A stretch of DNA of 61,971 nucleotides from Lelliottia wanjuensis (GTDB lineage: Bacteria > Pseudomonadota > Gammaproteobacteria > Enterobacterales > Enterobacteriaceae). The notes beneath the pieces were generated by a model. That model was not told where the DNA came from and did not search any database. It was given only the letters and a program-made list of their open reading frames with translations. The stretch is from assembly GCF_030238365.1 (NCBI RefSeq), contig NZ_JASSOT010000070.1, forward strand, positions 1 to 61,971, read 5' to 3'. Numbering within the stretch: the stretch's first letter is position 1; every line of letters starts with the position of its first letter. Position numbers and translations under genes: made by a program. Of the stretch, positions 36,488 through 46,888 are shown piece by piece.

Positions 36488-38254
36488 TTAATAGGTACGA
36501 ATCTTCGGCGGGAACGCCGGACGCAGTTTCGGCTCCATATTGACGCTACGACGCGTCATGGATTCCGACTCTGGCAGATACAGGGAATGGCACAGCCAGT
36601 TTTCATCGTCACGATCCGGGAAGTCGAAGCGGCTATGGGCGCCACGGCTTTCGGTACGGAAGTTTGCGGAGACGGCCGTTGCATAGGCGGTTTCCATCAG
36701 GTTATCCAGCTCCAGGCACTCGACGCGCTGGGTGTTGAACTCGCTGGAAGTATCGTCCAGACGGGCGTTTTTGAGGCGCTCGCGGATCGCTTTCAGCTGC
36801 TCAAGCCCTTTGGCCATCGCATCGCCTTCGCGGAAGACCGAGAAGTTGTGCTGCATACACTCTTGCAGCGCTTTGCGGATTTCCACCGGATCTTCGCCGT
36901 CGCGGTTGCCGTTCCAGCGGTTAAGACGCTCAAGGGAAGCTTCAATGTTCGCTTCAGTCGCATCGCGCAGATCGCCCTGCTCGGCGATAGATTCCTGCAG
37001 ATGCAGGCCAACCGCACGACCAAACACCACCAGGTCGAGCAGCGAGTTGCCGCCCAGACGGTTCGCACCGTGGACCGATACGCAGGCGATTTCGCCGACG
37101 GCGAACAGGCCAGGAATCACCACGTCTTCGCCCTGCTCGTTCACGGTCAGCGCCTGACCGGTCACTTTGGTCGGAATACCGCCCATCATGTAGTGGCAGG
37201 TTGGGATAACCGGAATTGGCTCTTTTACCGGATCAACGTGCGCGAAGGTGCGCGACAGCTCCAGGATGCCCGGCAGACGGGATTCCAGAACGTCTTTACC
37301 CAGGTGATCCAGTTTCAGTTTCGCGTGCGGGCCCCACGGACCATCGCAGCCGCGACCTTCACGGATTTCGATCATGATGGAACGCGCCACCACGTCACGA
37401 CCTGCCAGGTCTTTCGCATTCGGGGCATAACGCTCCATGAAGCGCTCGCCGTGTTTGTTCAGCAGGTAACCACCTTCACCACGGCAGCCTTCTGTCACCA
37501 GAACGCCAGCACCGGCGATGCCGGTCGGGTGGAACTGCCACATTTCCATATCCTGCACAGGCACGCCCGCGCGGATCGCCATACCTACGCCGTCGCCGGT
37601 GTTGATGTGGGCGTTGGTGGTGGACTGGTAAATACGGCCTGCGCCGCCGGTCGCCAGCACGGTCGCGCGGGCTTTGAAGTAAACCACTTCACCGGTTTCG
37701 ATGCACAGAGCGGTACACCCGACCACTGCGCCATCTTCATTTTTCACCAGATCCAGTGCATACCACTCGGAGAAAATAGTGGTGTGGTTTTTCAGGTTCT
37801 GCTGATACAGGGTGTGCAGCAATGCGTGACCGGTACGGTCAGCCGCTGCCGCAGTACGTGCCGCCTGCTCACCGCCGAAGTTTTTCGACTGGCCGCCAAA
37901 CGGACGCTGATAAATGGTGCCATCTTCCAGACGGGAGAACGGCAGGCCCATGTGATCCAGCTCCAGAATCGCTTCCGGGCCGGTCTTACACATATATTCG
38001 ATGGCGTCCTGGTCACCGATATAATCGGAGCCTTTCACCGTGTCATACATATGCCATTCCCAGTTATCTTCATGGGTATTACCGAGCGCCACGGTGATAC
38101 CACCCTGGGCTGATACGGTATGGGAACGGGTCGGGAAAACTTTAGAGAGCAGCGCACAGGTCTGGCCGCTCTGGGAAATTTGCAGCGCCGCGCGCATACC
38201 TGCGCCACCGGCACCAATCACAACAGCATCAAATTCTCTGACTGGCAGTTTCAT
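36488..38254 (-). CDS. sdhA: SdhA, succinate dehydrogenase flavoprotein
   Basis: 588 residues from [20 protein letters not shown]; a start four codons upstream would overlap sdhD. The FAD dinucleotide-binding GAGGAGM is at about 14-20, the covalent-flavin histidine in [10 protein letters not shown], and catalytic H-P-T-G-I and R-G-E-G blocks follow. It overlaps the sdhD stop by one base (ATGA arrangement). Confidence 0.98.
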   Translation of the reverse strand: MKLPVREFDAVVIGAGGAGMRAALQISQSGQTCALLSKVFPTRSHTVSAQGGITVALGNTHEDNWEWHMYDTVKGSDYIGDQDAIEYMCKTGPEAILELDHMGLPFSRLEDGTIYQRPFGGQSKNFGGEQAARTAAAADRTGHALLHTLYQQNLKNHTTIFSEWYALDLVKNEDGAVVGCTALCIETGEVVYFKARATVLATGGAGRIYQSTTNAHINTGDGVGMAIRAGVPVQDMEMWQFHPTGIAGAGVLVTEGCRGEGGYLLNKHGERFMERYAPNAKDLAGRDVVARSIMIEIREGRGCDGPWGPHAKLKLDHLGKDVLESRLPGILELSRTFAHVDPVKEPIPVIPTCHYMMGGIPTKVTGQALTVNEQGEDVVIPGLFAVGEIACVSVHGANRLGGNSLLDLVVFGRAVGLHLQESIAEQGDLRDATEANIEASLERLNRWNGNRDGEDPVEIRKALQECMQHNFSVFREGDAMAKGLEQLKAIRERLKNARLDDTSSEFNTQRVECLELDNLMETAYATAVSANFRTESRGAHSRFDFPDRDDENWLCHSLYLPESESMTRRSVNMEPKLRPAFPPKIRTY

Positions 38255-38601
38255 CACACACCCCACACCACAACAAATCCATAAATAACGTAAACCACCA
38301 GAGCGACAACGATCACCAGCTGCAACGGCAGGCGAATCGCGAGAGGTTTAACGTAATCGGTCAACACCTGCCACATGCCAATCCAGGCATGAATAAGGAT
38401 GGAGAACAGAGCCAGCAGGGTGAACACTTTGGTGAAGGCAGATCCGAAGAACCCGCTCCAGATCTCCCACGTCAGTTCGCCGCTGGTCGCGAAGAAACCG
38501 ATCATGTAGATGATGTAAAGCGTGAGGACGATGGCGGTAGCGCGGACCAGAATGAAGTCATGTACGCCGTTGCGTCCTAATGCGGAGGCGTTGCTTACCA
38601 T
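38254..38601 (-). CDS. sdhD: SdhD, succinate dehydrogenase membrane anchor
   Basis: 115 residues, three membrane helices, beginning [20 protein letters not shown]. With SdhC it binds haem b and ubiquinone. Its start overlaps the sdhC stop region by 7 bp. In E. coli the sdhD start is the main target of RyhB; not checked here. Confidence 0.97.
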   Translation of the reverse strand: MVSNASALGRNGVHDFILVRATAIVLTLYIIYMIGFFATSGELTWEIWSGFFGSAFTKVFTLLALFSILIHAWIGMWQVLTDYVKPLAIRLPLQLVIVVALVVYVIYGFVVVWGV

Positions 38602-38984
38602 ACGAGGACTCCTGCAAGAATTGAGAGCACGACTGTAATCACAAAGGAAATATTGGCAGAGCGTTTCCCTGCTTCAAAAGTCTCTTCCAGATAGCCAAAG
38701 TCCATCATCAGATGGCGAACGCCAACCACAACGTGGTATGCCAGCGCGGTGAGAATGCCCCACATGATAAATTTCACGAAGAAGCTGCTCATAATGGCAG
38801 AGGCCTGGAGGAATCCTTCAGGAGAAGAGAGGCTGGTCCCCAGTAACCACAGCAGAATACCCACTGCCACGAACGTAATCACACCGGAGACACGGTGGAG
38901 AATGGACGCTATTGCCGTTACGGGGAATCGGATCGTTTTGAGATCCAGATTGACAGGTCTTTGTTTTTTCACATTTCTTATCAT
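38595..38984 (-). CDS. sdhC: SdhC, succinate dehydrogenase cytochrome b556 subunit
   Basis: 129 residues from [20 protein letters not shown], the family start; five more codons upstream are open but not conserved. Three helices, with the SILHRVSG quinone-site motif and the haem ligand histidine in [12 protein letters not shown]. First gene of sdhCDAB-sucABCD. Confidence 0.97.
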   Translation of the reverse strand: MIRNVKKQRPVNLDLKTIRFPVTAIASILHRVSGVITFVAVGILLWLLGTSLSSPEGFLQASAIMSSFFVKFIMWGILTALAYHVVVGVRHLMMDFGYLEETFEAGKRSANISFVITVVLSILAGVLVW

Positions 38985-39295
38985 GAATAACGCCCACATG
39001 CTGTTCTTATTGTTTCCTTCCTCCGGTCTGCGTGCGGGTCAAGCAGCGTCCTTTCTATAACTACGCGTCATGGTAAACATTGCTTCCAAATGCTAAAACG
39101 ACACGTTACAACGCTGGGTGGCTCGGGATTGCAGGGTGTTCCGGAGACCTGGCGGCAGTATAGGTCGTTCACAAAACCATTACAATTAACCTACATACAG
39201 TTTGTCGGGTTTTATGCGGAACAGTGATCAGAGTCACGATAACAACATTATTTTAAATTTTAATCATCGCATTTGACAAAGATTAAACATTATTG

Positions 39296-39325
39296 TTACA
39301 AACAACAGCAGAAAAGGCATATAAT
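39296..39325 (+). promoter_or_regulatory. gltA promoter
   Basis: TTACAA (39296-39301), 18-bp spacer, TATAAT (39320-39325). The surrounding sequence (AAAGGCATATAATGCGCAAA) closely follows the E. coli gltA promoter as I recall it. It implies a 5' leader of about 430 nt. Confidence 0.7.
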
Positions 39326-39612
39326 GCGCAAAAGTTATGAGGTCTCTCTTTCACCTGAGATTTAGTTATGTAACAGTGTGATGGTATTGACCGAAGTTAT
39401 CAGGACAGTTATTAGTGATATACAGGTTTGAATAATTCGGACTGCGAAGACACTGATTTGCTGTTGTTTCTCTGATTTTTCATTCGTTTACCTGCAAGGC
39501 GCCATAGCTCTGTACCCTGGTTTCTCCTCGCGAGCTGAGCGGCAAGCCAAATAACAAACTGGTAACGATGTGATAAACAGCTGAAAGCGAATCCGTTTTA
39601 AACACGCAGGCA

Positions 39613-39717
39613 TTCGAGCTAGATCAAGGCGGCAAGCCAGAGAATCCCTGGGAGCATAGATAACTATGTGACCTGGGTTCGAGGGCGCAGCCAACGCAGA
39701 GCTAGCTTGAAGGACTA
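39613..39717 (+). repeat. ERIC element inside the gltA leader
   Basis: The core AAGGCGGCAAG, GAATCCCTGGGAGC, ATGTGACCTGGGTTCGAGG and GCGCAGCCAACGCA matches the ERIC consensus in forward orientation, with near-inverted ends (GAGCTAGATCAAGG and AGCTAGCTTGAAGG). It ends 43 bp before the gltA start, inside the transcribed leader. Confidence 0.88.
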
Positions 39718-39760
39718 AGTGTTTCGTGGTCTTAAGCATAAGGCGCTAAGGAGACCGTAA

Positions 39761-41047
39761 ATGGCTGATACAAAGGCAAAGCTCACCCTAAACGGTGACA
39801 CTGCTATTGAACTGGATGTGCTAAAAGGCACGCTCGGTCAGGATGTTATTGATATCCGTACTCTGGGTTCTAAAGGGGTATTTACCTTTGACCCTGGCTT
39901 CACCTCCACCGCATCTTGCGAATCCAAAATCACCTATATCGACGGTGACGAAGGTATCCTGCTCCACCGCGGTTTCCCCATCGATCAGTTAGCCACCGAA
40001 TCCAACTATCTGGAAGTGTGCTACATCCTGCTGAACGGCGAAAAACCGACGCAGGAACAGTACGATGAGTTCAGAACCACCGTCACCCGCCACACCATGA
40101 TTCATGAGCAGATTACCCGTCTGTTCCATGCATTCCGTCGTGATTCGCATCCGATGGCCGTGATGTGTGGGATTACCGGTGCGCTGGCGGCGTTCTACCA
40201 CGACTCCCTGGACGTGAATAACCCACGCCATCGCGATATCGCGGCATTCCGTCTGCTGTCCAAAATGCCAACCATGGCGGCGATGTGTTACAAATATTCC
40301 ATCGGTCAGCCATTTGTTTACCCGCGTAACGACCTCTCCTATTCAGGCAACTTCCTGAACATGATGTTCTCCACACCGTGCGAAACCTACGAGGTGAACC
40401 CGGTGCTTGAGCGCGCAATGGACCGTATTTTGATCCTGCACGCTGATCACGAACAGAACGCATCGACCTCTACCGTCCGTACCGCAGGCTCTTCAGGCGC
40501 CAACCCGTTCGCCTGTATCGCTGCCGGTATCGCCTCCCTGTGGGGACCGGCGCACGGTGGCGCCAACGAAGCGGCACTGAAGATGCTGGAAGAGATCAGC
40601 TCCGTTGAGCACATTCCTGAGTTCGTGCGTCGTGCGAAAGACAAAAACGACTCCTTCCGCCTGATGGGCTTCGGTCACCGTGTTTACAAAAACTATGACC
40701 CGCGCGCGACCGTCATGCGTGAAACCTGCCACGAAGTGCTGAAAGAGCTGGGTACTAAAGATGATCTGCTGGAAGTGGCGATGGAGCTGGAACATATCGC
40801 GCTGAACGACCCGTACTTCATCGAGAAGAAACTGTACCCGAACGTCGATTTCTACTCTGGCATTATTCTGAAAGCGATGGGCATTCCGTCTTCCATGTTC
40901 ACCGTGATCTTCGCGATGGCGCGTACCGTCGGCTGGATTGCCCACTGGAACGAAATGCACAGCGAAGGCATGAAAATCGCGCGTCCGCGTCAGCTGTATA
41001 CCGGCTACGACCAGCGTGATTTTAAGTCTGATGTGAAGAAGAAGTAA
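39761..41047 (+). CDS. gltA: GltA, type II citrate synthase
   Basis: 428 residues (E. coli 427). Condenses acetyl-CoA and oxaloacetate; hexameric and NADH-inhibited in this group. Conserved catalytic segments are [26 protein letters not shown] and [14 protein letters not shown], plus a C-terminal aspartate region. Preceded by a GGAGACC ribosome site. Confidence 0.98.
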   Translation: MADTKAKLTLNGDTAIELDVLKGTLGQDVIDIRTLGSKGVFTFDPGFTSTASCESKITYIDGDEGILLHRGFPIDQLATESNYLEVCYILLNGEKPTQEQYDEFRTTVTRHTMIHEQITRLFHAFRRDSHPMAVMCGITGALAAFYHDSLDVNNPRHRDIAAFRLLSKMPTMAAMCYKYSIGQPFVYPRNDLSYSGNFLNMMFSTPCETYEVNPVLERAMDRILILHADHEQNASTSTVRTAGSSGANPFACIAAGIASLWGPAHGGANEAALKMLEEISSVEHIPEFVRRAKDKNDSFRLMGFGHRVYKNYDPRATVMRETCHEVLKELGTKDDLLEVAMELEHIALNDPYFIEKKLYPNVDFYSGIILKAMGIPSSMFTVIFAMARTVGWIAHWNEMHSEGMKIARPRQLYTGYDQRDFKSDVKKK

Positions 41048-41052
41048 GAATC

Positions 41053-41073
41053 AGCCCGGTCATGTACCGGGCT
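41053..41073 (+). terminator. Hairpin after gltA
   Basis: AGCCCGGT, 5-nt loop, ACCGGGCT, 5 bp past the stop codon. No clear T tract follows; the T-rich REP units behind it may complete termination. Confidence 0.65.
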
Positions 41074-41084
41074 CATGTTCGAAT

Positions 41085-41349
41085 GTAGGCCGGGTAAGGC
41101 GCAGCCGCCACCCGGCTTTTTTTATTCCTGCGCAGGAATTGCCGGGCGGCACTGCGTTTGCCCGGCCTACGGTAATAACTCAGCCGTATATATCTTTTGT
41201 AGGCCGGGTAAGGCGCAGCCGCCACCCGGCTTTTTTATTTCCGCGCAGGCATTGCCGGGCGGCACTGCGTTTGCCCGGCCTACGGTAGTAACCCAGCCGT
41301 GTATATCCTTTGTAGGCCGGGTAAGGCGCAGCCGCCACCCGGCTTTTTT
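41085..41349. repeat. Tandem REP/BIME array between gltA and nei
   Basis: A unit starting GTAGGCCGGGTAAGGCGCAG begins at 41085, 41199 and 41312, so the period is 114 then 113 bp. The first two copies are complete and differ at only a few bases; each includes an opposite REP unit (TTGCCGGGCGGCACTGCGTT with GCCCGGCCTAC) and a linker. The third is cut off at the nei stop codon, which lies inside its T run. This is the whole 300-bp gap between the convergent genes. Confidence 0.88.
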
Positions 41350-42139
41350 ACTTCTGGCACTGCGGGCACCAATAAAATGGCCGCGACGACAACATCGTTC
41401 GCTCAATCGCCCCGCCACATCGCTCGCACGGCTTCCCTTCGCGATGAAACACCTTAAAACGGAACAACGCCCCGTGATGTTTATTCTCATCGACCACGCC
41501 GCGCGTGTTGTAGGAAAGACGAGGAATCTCCAGCAGCGCGTGAGACAAAGCATCAAGCTGAACCTCATTGAGCTCGGACGCCTTACGTTGTCCTGCCAGA
41601 CCCACTTCCCACAGAATTTCGACGCGCAAATAGTTGCCTAACCCGGCGAGAAACGCCTGTTCGAGCAGCAGCCCGGAAAACTGGCGATTGCGAAACGCGG
41701 GCGACAGCAGCCGGGCTTTCACCTCGTCTGCCGTCAGACGCAAATCCAGCACATCCGGCCCCACCCGCTGCAGGAACGGGTGAGTGAGCAGTTGCTCCGG
41801 CGTTAACATCTCAATATCCGAGGCGCTGTAGAGCAAAATGGCCTTCTCCGCCGTCTGCAATCTGACGCGTAACACCCGGTTGGTTTGTAACTGCTCACCC
41901 ACATTAATCACCCGCCAGACGCCATAAAGCTGATTGTGGCTATATAACGTCAGGTTATGGGTGAAATGTGTCAGCAGGGCTTTGCCGCGCGTCTCGATAT
42001 GGGTCACGCTTTGCCCGATAAGCTGAGCTTCATAGGGTTTTAACTGAGGGAAAGCAAACCACGCATCGGTGAGTGGTTTGCCCTTTATCGCCGCCTCCAG
42101 GCTATCCGCCGCGCGGCGGATCTCCGGACCTTCTGGCAT
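41348..42139 (-). CDS. nei: Nei, endonuclease VIII
   Basis: 263 residues. DNA glycosylase/AP lyase for oxidised pyrimidines. Starts [12 protein letters not shown]: after Met removal Pro1 is the Schiff-base nucleophile and Glu2 assists. The C-terminal zinc finger C-x2-C-x16-C-x2-C is visible in [12 protein letters not shown] through CPQC. Last of the phrB...nei gene string, 13 bp behind pcp. Its TAA stop is formed within a REP T tract. Confidence 0.97.
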   Translation of the reverse strand: MPEGPEIRRAADSLEAAIKGKPLTDAWFAFPQLKPYEAQLIGQSVTHIETRGKALLTHFTHNLTLYSHNQLYGVWRVINVGEQLQTNRVLRVRLQTAEKAILLYSASDIEMLTPEQLLTHPFLQRVGPDVLDLRLTADEVKARLLSPAFRNRQFSGLLLEQAFLAGLGNYLRVEILWEVGLAGQRKASELNEVQLDALSHALLEIPRLSYNTRGVVDENKHHGALFRFKVFHREGKPCERCGGAIERTMLSSRPFYWCPQCQK

Positions 42140-42152
42140 CTTTGCTCCTTTG

Positions 42153-42797
42153 TTAGTGCGTCGCGCCGCCTACGATTTTGACGTCATCCGTCTGGCGCAG
42201 CGCCACTTCAATTGCCACGATGAGCGCCGCTTTCACCGTTTGCGCCGCCATGCTCGGTGCGCCCGGATGGGCTGCGGCCTGTTCCGGCAGGTAAGGGATA
42301 TGGATAAACCCGCCCTTCACCTCAGCGCTGTCGCTGATTTTATGCAGCAATCCGTACATCACGTGGTTGCAGACGAAGGTTCCCGCCGTCTGAGAAACAG
42401 ACGCCGGAATACCGCTTTCGCGCATCGCCGCCACCGTCGCCTTGATCGGAAGCCGGGTAAACCACGCCGCCGGACCGCCCGGCACAATGGGCACATCAAT
42501 CGGCTGCTGGCCGCGATTATCCGGGATCCGCGCATCGTCCACGTTGATGGCAACGCGCTCGACGGTCACATCCACGCGCCCGCCCGCCTGTCCGACGGCA
42601 ATCACCACCGCCGGATTAAGTTCATCGATCGCCGCGTTCAGCACGCTTAAGGATTCGCCAAACACGCAGGGAAGCTGGCGCGTCACCACGCGACAGCGGT
42701 CGATAATACTTCCCTCAAGCTGGCTGACCACTTCCCACGAAGGGTTAACGGTCTCGCCGCCAAAGGGCTCAAAACCGGTGACTAATACATAACGCAT
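42153..42797 (-). CDS. pcp: Pcp, pyrrolidone-carboxylate peptidase
   Basis: 214 residues, C15 cysteine peptidase. It removes N-terminal pyroglutamate from peptides. Begins [20 protein letters not shown]; the catalytic Cys is in [16 protein letters not shown], with the catalytic Glu about 60 residues earlier and a His downstream. Placed between a putative permease pair and nei, in the same operon as PxpABC which destroys free pyroglutamate. Confidence 0.95.
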   Translation of the reverse strand: MRYVLVTGFEPFGGETVNPSWEVVSQLEGSIIDRCRVVTRQLPCVFGESLSVLNAAIDELNPAVVIAVGQAGGRVDVTVERVAINVDDARIPDNRGQQPIDVPIVPGGPAAWFTRLPIKATVAAMRESGIPASVSQTAGTFVCNHVMYGLLHKISDSAEVKGGFIHIPYLPEQAAAHPGAPSMAAQTVKAALIVAIEVALRQTDDVKIVGGATH

Positions 42798-42806
42798 CGT
42801 CTCTCC

Positions 42807-43802
42807 TTACAGGAACATCAGGAAATACAGCAGGAACACGTTGGCAATCAACAGCAACACGCCGGTCGGCACCTGCGCTTTGATCACCGCATTTTTATCC
42901 GGCAGCTCGAGCAGCGCGGCGGGCACGATGTTAAAGTTCGCCGCCATCGGCGTCATCAACGTGCCACAGTAGCCGGAGAACATACCGATCGCCGCCATTA
43001 CCGCCGGGTTACCGCCGTGCTGCAGCACCAGAATCGGAATACCGATCCCCGCCGTCACAATCGGGAACGCCGCGAATGCATTGCCCATCACCATGGTGAG
43101 CAGCGCCATGCCGATGGCATACACCGCCACGGCGATAAAGCGGCTGTCCACCGCCAGATAGGTTTTCGTCAGCCAGGAGATGCCGTCGCCCACGCCCGCG
43201 GCGGTAAACAGCAGGCCCAGGGTGGCGAGAATTTGCGGCAGGATAAACGCCCAGCCGATGGAGTCCAGCAGACGGCGCGCTTCCTGAAGAGGCTGATGCA
43301 CTTTTTCGTGCGTCATTTTGACCGCCATCGCCAGGCCAATCAGCGACCCGACGGTCATGGAGAAGAGCGTGACCAGCGTCGAGTGATTCCCCGGCCCAAA
43401 CAGACCGTCCTGCAGCCCTGGCACATGGTTAAACATCAGCACGCCCACCACCGTCACCACCGGAATGGCGAGCGCCGGGTAAAACAGTCGGTTGCCGAGC
43501 CGCTTCGCACTGGCCTCCCGCTCTTCGGGTTTACGCTGGTGATAGCTGCCGAGCTTCACGCCGCCAAAACCGGCGATCAGGGCCAGGCCGACAACGGCCA
43601 CGCCGACGGCAATGTGTACCGTGCGCTTATCGCCCACCAGCTGATAGGTCCAGTCACCGAGGAGAAAAATCAGGCCGTAGACGCCCCAGAACAGGCCGGT
43701 AGTGATGCGTCTGGGGTTGGCTTTATCGCGGAACGACATCACCGCGACGATCAGCAGGACCAGCCCTGCCAGCCAGTAGAGATAACTTTGCTGGAAATTC
43801 AT
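42807..43802 (-). CDS. DUF979 family membrane protein, putative permease component
   Basis: 331 residues with about ten hydrophobic helices (first one LYWLAGLVLLIVAVMSF). Matches the DUF979 type by length, by pairing with DUF969 and by GNAFAAFPIVTAGIGIPIL and GYCGTLMTPMAANFNIVPAAL near the C-terminus. No established function. Its start overlaps the DUF969 gene by 4 bp, and it is 9 bp from pcp. Position between pxpA and pcp points to pyroglutamate or pyroglutamyl-peptide uptake; that is inference. Confidence 0.8.
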   Translation of the reverse strand: MNFQQSYLYWLAGLVLLIVAVMSFRDKANPRRITTGLFWGVYGLIFLLGDWTYQLVGDKRTVHIAVGVAVVGLALIAGFGGVKLGSYHQRKPEEREASAKRLGNRLFYPALAIPVVTVVGVLMFNHVPGLQDGLFGPGNHSTLVTLFSMTVGSLIGLAMAVKMTHEKVHQPLQEARRLLDSIGWAFILPQILATLGLLFTAAGVGDGISWLTKTYLAVDSRFIAVAVYAIGMALLTMVMGNAFAAFPIVTAGIGIPILVLQHGGNPAVMAAIGMFSGYCGTLMTPMAANFNIVPAALLELPDKNAVIKAQVPTGVLLLIANVFLLYFLMFL

Positions 43803-44518
43803 GACGCATCTCCCTGCGAGTGAGCGGTTTTCGCCAGCTCGCGCTCAAGATGCTTGTCCAGCCGCCACAGGCGGGTGGCGTGAATGATAAAGGCACAGAT
43901 CGCCGTCGGAATGCCCCACAGGGCGATGTGCAGCGGCTCGGTCTGAATCCCGCCAGACTCCAGCATAAAGTTATGCATAAAGATGATCGCCCCGAAGGCA
44001 ACGAAGATATCTTCGCCGAAGAACAGCCCGACGTTGTCCGTCGCCGCCGACATCGCCCGCAGGCGATAGCGCACCGCGCCCGGCAGCTCGCCATATTTTT
44101 TCTCCGCCGCACCCTCTGCCATCGGCGCCAGCAGCGGTCGCACCATCTGCGGATGCCCGCCGAGACTGGTCAGGCCCATTGCTGCCGTGGCCTCGCGCAC
44201 GAAGAGATAGACAATCAGCAAGCGCCCTGCCGTCGCGCTGTGGATTTTAGCGATCCACGCCTGGGCGCGCTCTTTCAGACCATGCCGTTCGAGCAAGCCG
44301 ATAACGGCTAAAGGAATCAGAAGGATATAGGGAAGGTTACGGGTATTGAGGAACCCTTCGCCCAGCTTTTCAAGGATGGTGGCGATGGGCATATGCGCCG
44401 CCACGCCGGTGACAATCCCGGCGACTATGACCACCAGCACCGGATTAAAACGTAAGATAAACCCGACCACGATCACCGCAATACCGATGAGTGGCCAGAG
44501 CGATAGCGTCTCTGCCAT
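43799..44518 (-). CDS. DUF969 family membrane protein, putative permease component
   Basis: 239 residues from MAETLSLWPLIGIAVIVVGF, chosen for an AGGAAG ribosome site 6 nt ahead; 19 more codons are open upstream but are Gln/Lys-rich and unconserved. About six membrane helices, with LGGHPQMVRPLLAPMAEGAA and SAATDNVGLFFGEDIFVAFG as striking polar segments within hydrophobic surroundings. Always seen beside DUF979 in my knowledge of these families, for example by pcp in streptococci. 49 bp behind pxpA. Confidence 0.8.
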   Translation of the reverse strand: MAETLSLWPLIGIAVIVVGFILRFNPVLVVIVAGIVTGVAAHMPIATILEKLGEGFLNTRNLPYILLIPLAVIGLLERHGLKERAQAWIAKIHSATAGRLLIVYLFVREATAAMGLTSLGGHPQMVRPLLAPMAEGAAEKKYGELPGAVRYRLRAMSAATDNVGLFFGEDIFVAFGAIIFMHNFMLESGGIQTEPLHIALWGIPTAICAFIIHATRLWRLDKHLERELAKTAHSQGDAS

Positions 44519-44567
44519 TTTTTCTTCCTGTCGTTGTTTAGTGTTATGTTGTGTTTGCTTTTGTGCG

Positions 44568-45305
44568 TTATGCACTGATTTTTATATTATTTAACTCAAA
44601 TTCTTTGCGCAAGCGACGAGCAAATTCCAGGGCGTGTTCCCCGTCGCCGTGCAGGCAAACGGTCTGCGCATGCACGGTGGCCCATTCGCCTGTAATGCTT
44701 TTCACCTGGCCGCGCTGCACCATCTCCAGAGTTTGCGCCAGCGCCTGCTCTTCATCGGCAATCAGCGCCCCCGGCTCGCTGCGCGGAACCAGACTGCCGT
44801 CGGCGCGATAGCCGCGATCGGCAAACACCTCTTCGCGGGTCGCGAGCCCGTAACGCTCTCCGGCGCGGATCAGTTCGCTTCCCGCCAGCCCGACCAGAAT
44901 CAAACCGCTGTCGACGTCATGCACCGCGCGAGCAATCGCGTCAGCCAGCTGTGCATCTTTTGCCGCCTGGTTGTAGAGCATCCCGTGGGGTTTGACGTGA
45001 CGCAGTTGCCCCCCTTCGGCGCGGACAATCGCCGCCAGCGCACCAATCTGGTACAGCATCTGGGCGTAAACCGTCTCCGGCGGCAGGTTCATGGCCGTGC
45101 GCCCGAAGTTCTCCCGGTCGGGAAAGCTCGGATGTGCGCCAATCGCCACGCCGTTTTTTAACGCCTCGCGCACGCTCTCGCGCATGGTCTGCGCATCCCC
45201 GGCGTGAAATCCGCAGGCGATATTCGCCGACGATACCAGCGTCAGTAACTCGGCGTCGCTCCCGCAGCCTTCGCCCAGATCCGCATTTAAATCAACGACG
45301 ATCAT
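44568..45305 (-). CDS. pxpA: PxpA, 5-oxoprolinase subunit A (LamB/YcsF family)
   Basis: 245 residues. Catalytic ring-opening subunit: with PxpB and PxpC it converts 5-oxoproline to glutamate using ATP. Starts [20 protein letters not shown] and contains [11 protein letters not shown] and [11 protein letters not shown], typical of the family. The start overlaps pxpC by 14 bp. Confidence 0.96.
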   Translation of the reverse strand: MIVVDLNADLGEGCGSDAELLTLVSSANIACGFHAGDAQTMRESVREALKNGVAIGAHPSFPDRENFGRTAMNLPPETVYAQMLYQIGALAAIVRAEGGQLRHVKPHGMLYNQAAKDAQLADAIARAVHDVDSGLILVGLAGSELIRAGERYGLATREEVFADRGYRADGSLVPRSEPGALIADEEQALAQTLEMVQRGQVKSITGEWATVHAQTVCLHGDGEHALEFARRLRKEFELNNIKISA

Positions 45306-46224
45306 TCAACCTCCATGCCAGTTGTTCGATGAACTGCTTCTGCACGCGCCGCGCCTCGAGCGCCTCTTCCAGCGTACAGGCCACAAAATGGATCGGCTGC
45401 CCGAGCGGGATTTGCGCCAGATGGTACATGTCCGCCTCAATGATGCAGGCGATACGCGGATAGCCGCCGGTGGTCTGGGCATCATTCATCAGGATAATCG
45501 GCTGACCGTTGCCCGGCACCTGGATCACCCCCGGCAGCAGGCCATGTGAGACCAGTTCGCGATCCGTGGTACGAGCCAGCTGCTGGCCCTGCAGTCGGTA
45601 ACCCATGCGGTTACTCTGCGGGCTGAGCTGCCACGGCAGACGCCAGAAGGCATCCTGCGAGGCCTGATCAAACTCGTGATACTCCGGCCCCGGCAGGGCG
45701 CGGATCCGGTTGCTCCACAGCAGCTGTTTCACGCCCTGCGCTTCAGCAAATTCACGCGACGGCTCGCCCAGCGGCAGGTTGTCGCCATCCTTCAGCAGTC
45801 GCCCTTCGAAGCCGCCAATACCGGTTTTGAGATCGGTGCTGTAAGAGTTCATCACCTGGGGGACATCAATTCCACCGCTGACCGCGAGATAGCTGCGCAT
45901 ACCGTGCTGCGGGCGGTGGAGCGTCAGACGCTGCCCGGCTTTCACCTGCAAGCGCCAGCCGGTCCAGACCGCCGCGCCGTCCAGCGTGGCGTCACAGCCT
46001 GCGCCCGTCAGGGCAAACCAGCCGTCGCGGGCAAATTCAAAACTACACTGCCCGAGGGTTATCTCCAGCGCCGCGGCATTGGCGTCGTTGCCCACCAGCA
46101 GGTTGGCAATCTGTAGCGCCGGTTTGTCCAGCGCGCCGCAGTAGCTGATCCCGGACTGACGTAAACCGGTGCGACCGCCGTCCTGCACCGAGGTGTATAA
46201 CCCCGCGCGAATGACCTTCAACAT
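45292..46224 (-). CDS. pxpC: PxpC, 5-oxoprolinase subunit C (KipA/AHS2 family)
   Basis: 310 residues, AHS2 domain throughout: [20 protein letters not shown] near the N-terminus and [20 protein letters not shown] near the C-terminus. Partner of PxpB in the ATP-dependent half of 5-oxoprolinase. Overlaps pxpB by 7 bp. Confidence 0.96.
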   Translation of the reverse strand: MLKVIRAGLYTSVQDGGRTGLRQSGISYCGALDKPALQIANLLVGNDANAAALEITLGQCSFEFARDGWFALTGAGCDATLDGAAVWTGWRLQVKAGQRLTLHRPQHGMRSYLAVSGGIDVPQVMNSYSTDLKTGIGGFEGRLLKDGDNLPLGEPSREFAEAQGVKQLLWSNRIRALPGPEYHEFDQASQDAFWRLPWQLSPQSNRMGYRLQGQQLARTTDRELVSHGLLPGVIQVPGNGQPIILMNDAQTTGGYPRIACIIEADMYHLAQIPLGQPIHFVACTLEEALEARRVQKQFIEQLAWRLNDRR

Positions 46225-46874
46225 ACCCCCTCCTTCTGCGGCACAAACCGCACGGTATCGCCCGGTCGCAACAGCACCGGCTCTTCGCGGTGAGCATCAA
46301 ACAGCGCCAGCGGAGTCAGGCCGATAAGCTGCCAGCCGCCCGGTGAGGCGAGTGGATAGATACCGGTTTGCTGCCCGCCGATACCCACAGATCCCGCCGG
46401 AACCTGCAGGCGCGGCTCGCCGCGACGCGGGGTGTGAAGCTGCTCCGGCAGCCCGCCCAGATAGGGAAAACCGGGCTGGAAACCGAGGAACCACACCACG
46501 TAGTCCACCGAGGCGTGCAGTTCAACGACCTGTTTTTCCGAAAGCCCGGCGTGGCGCGCGACCTCGCCCAGATCCGGCCCCGCCTTTTTGCCGTACACCA
46601 CCGGGATCTCGATAAAGCGCGACTCCGGCTCCAGCGCCTCGCTCTCTTCCCACCAGCGTTGTAAGCGCTCGATGGCGTCCAGCGCCACCGACTGCGGATT
46701 GCGCAGTACCACGGTAATGTTGTTCATCCCCGGAATGGCTTCCACCACTTCCGGGATTTCGGCCAGCCGCTGAGTTAAGCGCCAGATTCGTTTTTGCGTG
46801 GTGATCGTGACCGGAGGTTCCAGCTCCAGCACCACCGCCGTTTCGCCTAATAAATAACAACGCGCTCGCTGCAC
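46218..46874 (-). CDS. pxpB: PxpB, 5-oxoprolinase subunit B (KipI/AHS1 family)
   Basis: 218 residues, AHS1 domain with [20 protein letters not shown] then [20 protein letters not shown]. The Bacillus homologue KipI was first known as a histidine-kinase inhibitor, but in enterobacteria the protein is the 5-oxoprolinase subunit. 14 bp behind ybgI. Confidence 0.96.
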   Translation of the reverse strand: MQRARCYLLGETAVVLELEPPVTITTQKRIWRLTQRLAEIPEVVEAIPGMNNITVVLRNPQSVALDAIERLQRWWEESEALEPESRFIEIPVVYGKKAGPDLGEVARHAGLSEKQVVELHASVDYVVWFLGFQPGFPYLGGLPEQLHTPRRGEPRLQVPAGSVGIGGQQTGIYPLASPGGWQLIGLTPLALFDAHREEPVLLRPGDTVRFVPQKEGVC

Positions 46875-46888
46875 TTACGCACCTCTCA

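Larger units (their letters stand above)
38985..39760. other. sdhC-gltA divergent control region
   Basis: 776 bp with no gene. The left half has the sdh promoter region with A/T-rich ArcA-like elements (TACAATTAACC) and TGATCAGAGTCACG, a possible CRP-type site. The gltA promoter is at 39296-39325, followed by a leader of about 430 nt that contains an ERIC element at 39613-39717. An open frame at 39488-39739 (minus) crosses the ERIC and has no family support. Confidence 0.75.

Noticed and set aside
36587..38113. 508-codon open frame antisense to sdhA
   Set aside because: Mirror frame of a highly conserved gene with biased codons; composition typical of antisense shadows.
39488..39739. Minus-strand open frame upstream of gltA
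   Set aside because: It translates the ERIC element and leader; ERIC-derived frames are common and not conserved as proteins.
41085..41349. Possible CRISPR array
   Set aside because: The repeat unit is about 114 bp with internal palindromes and no short unique spacers; it is a REP/BIME array.
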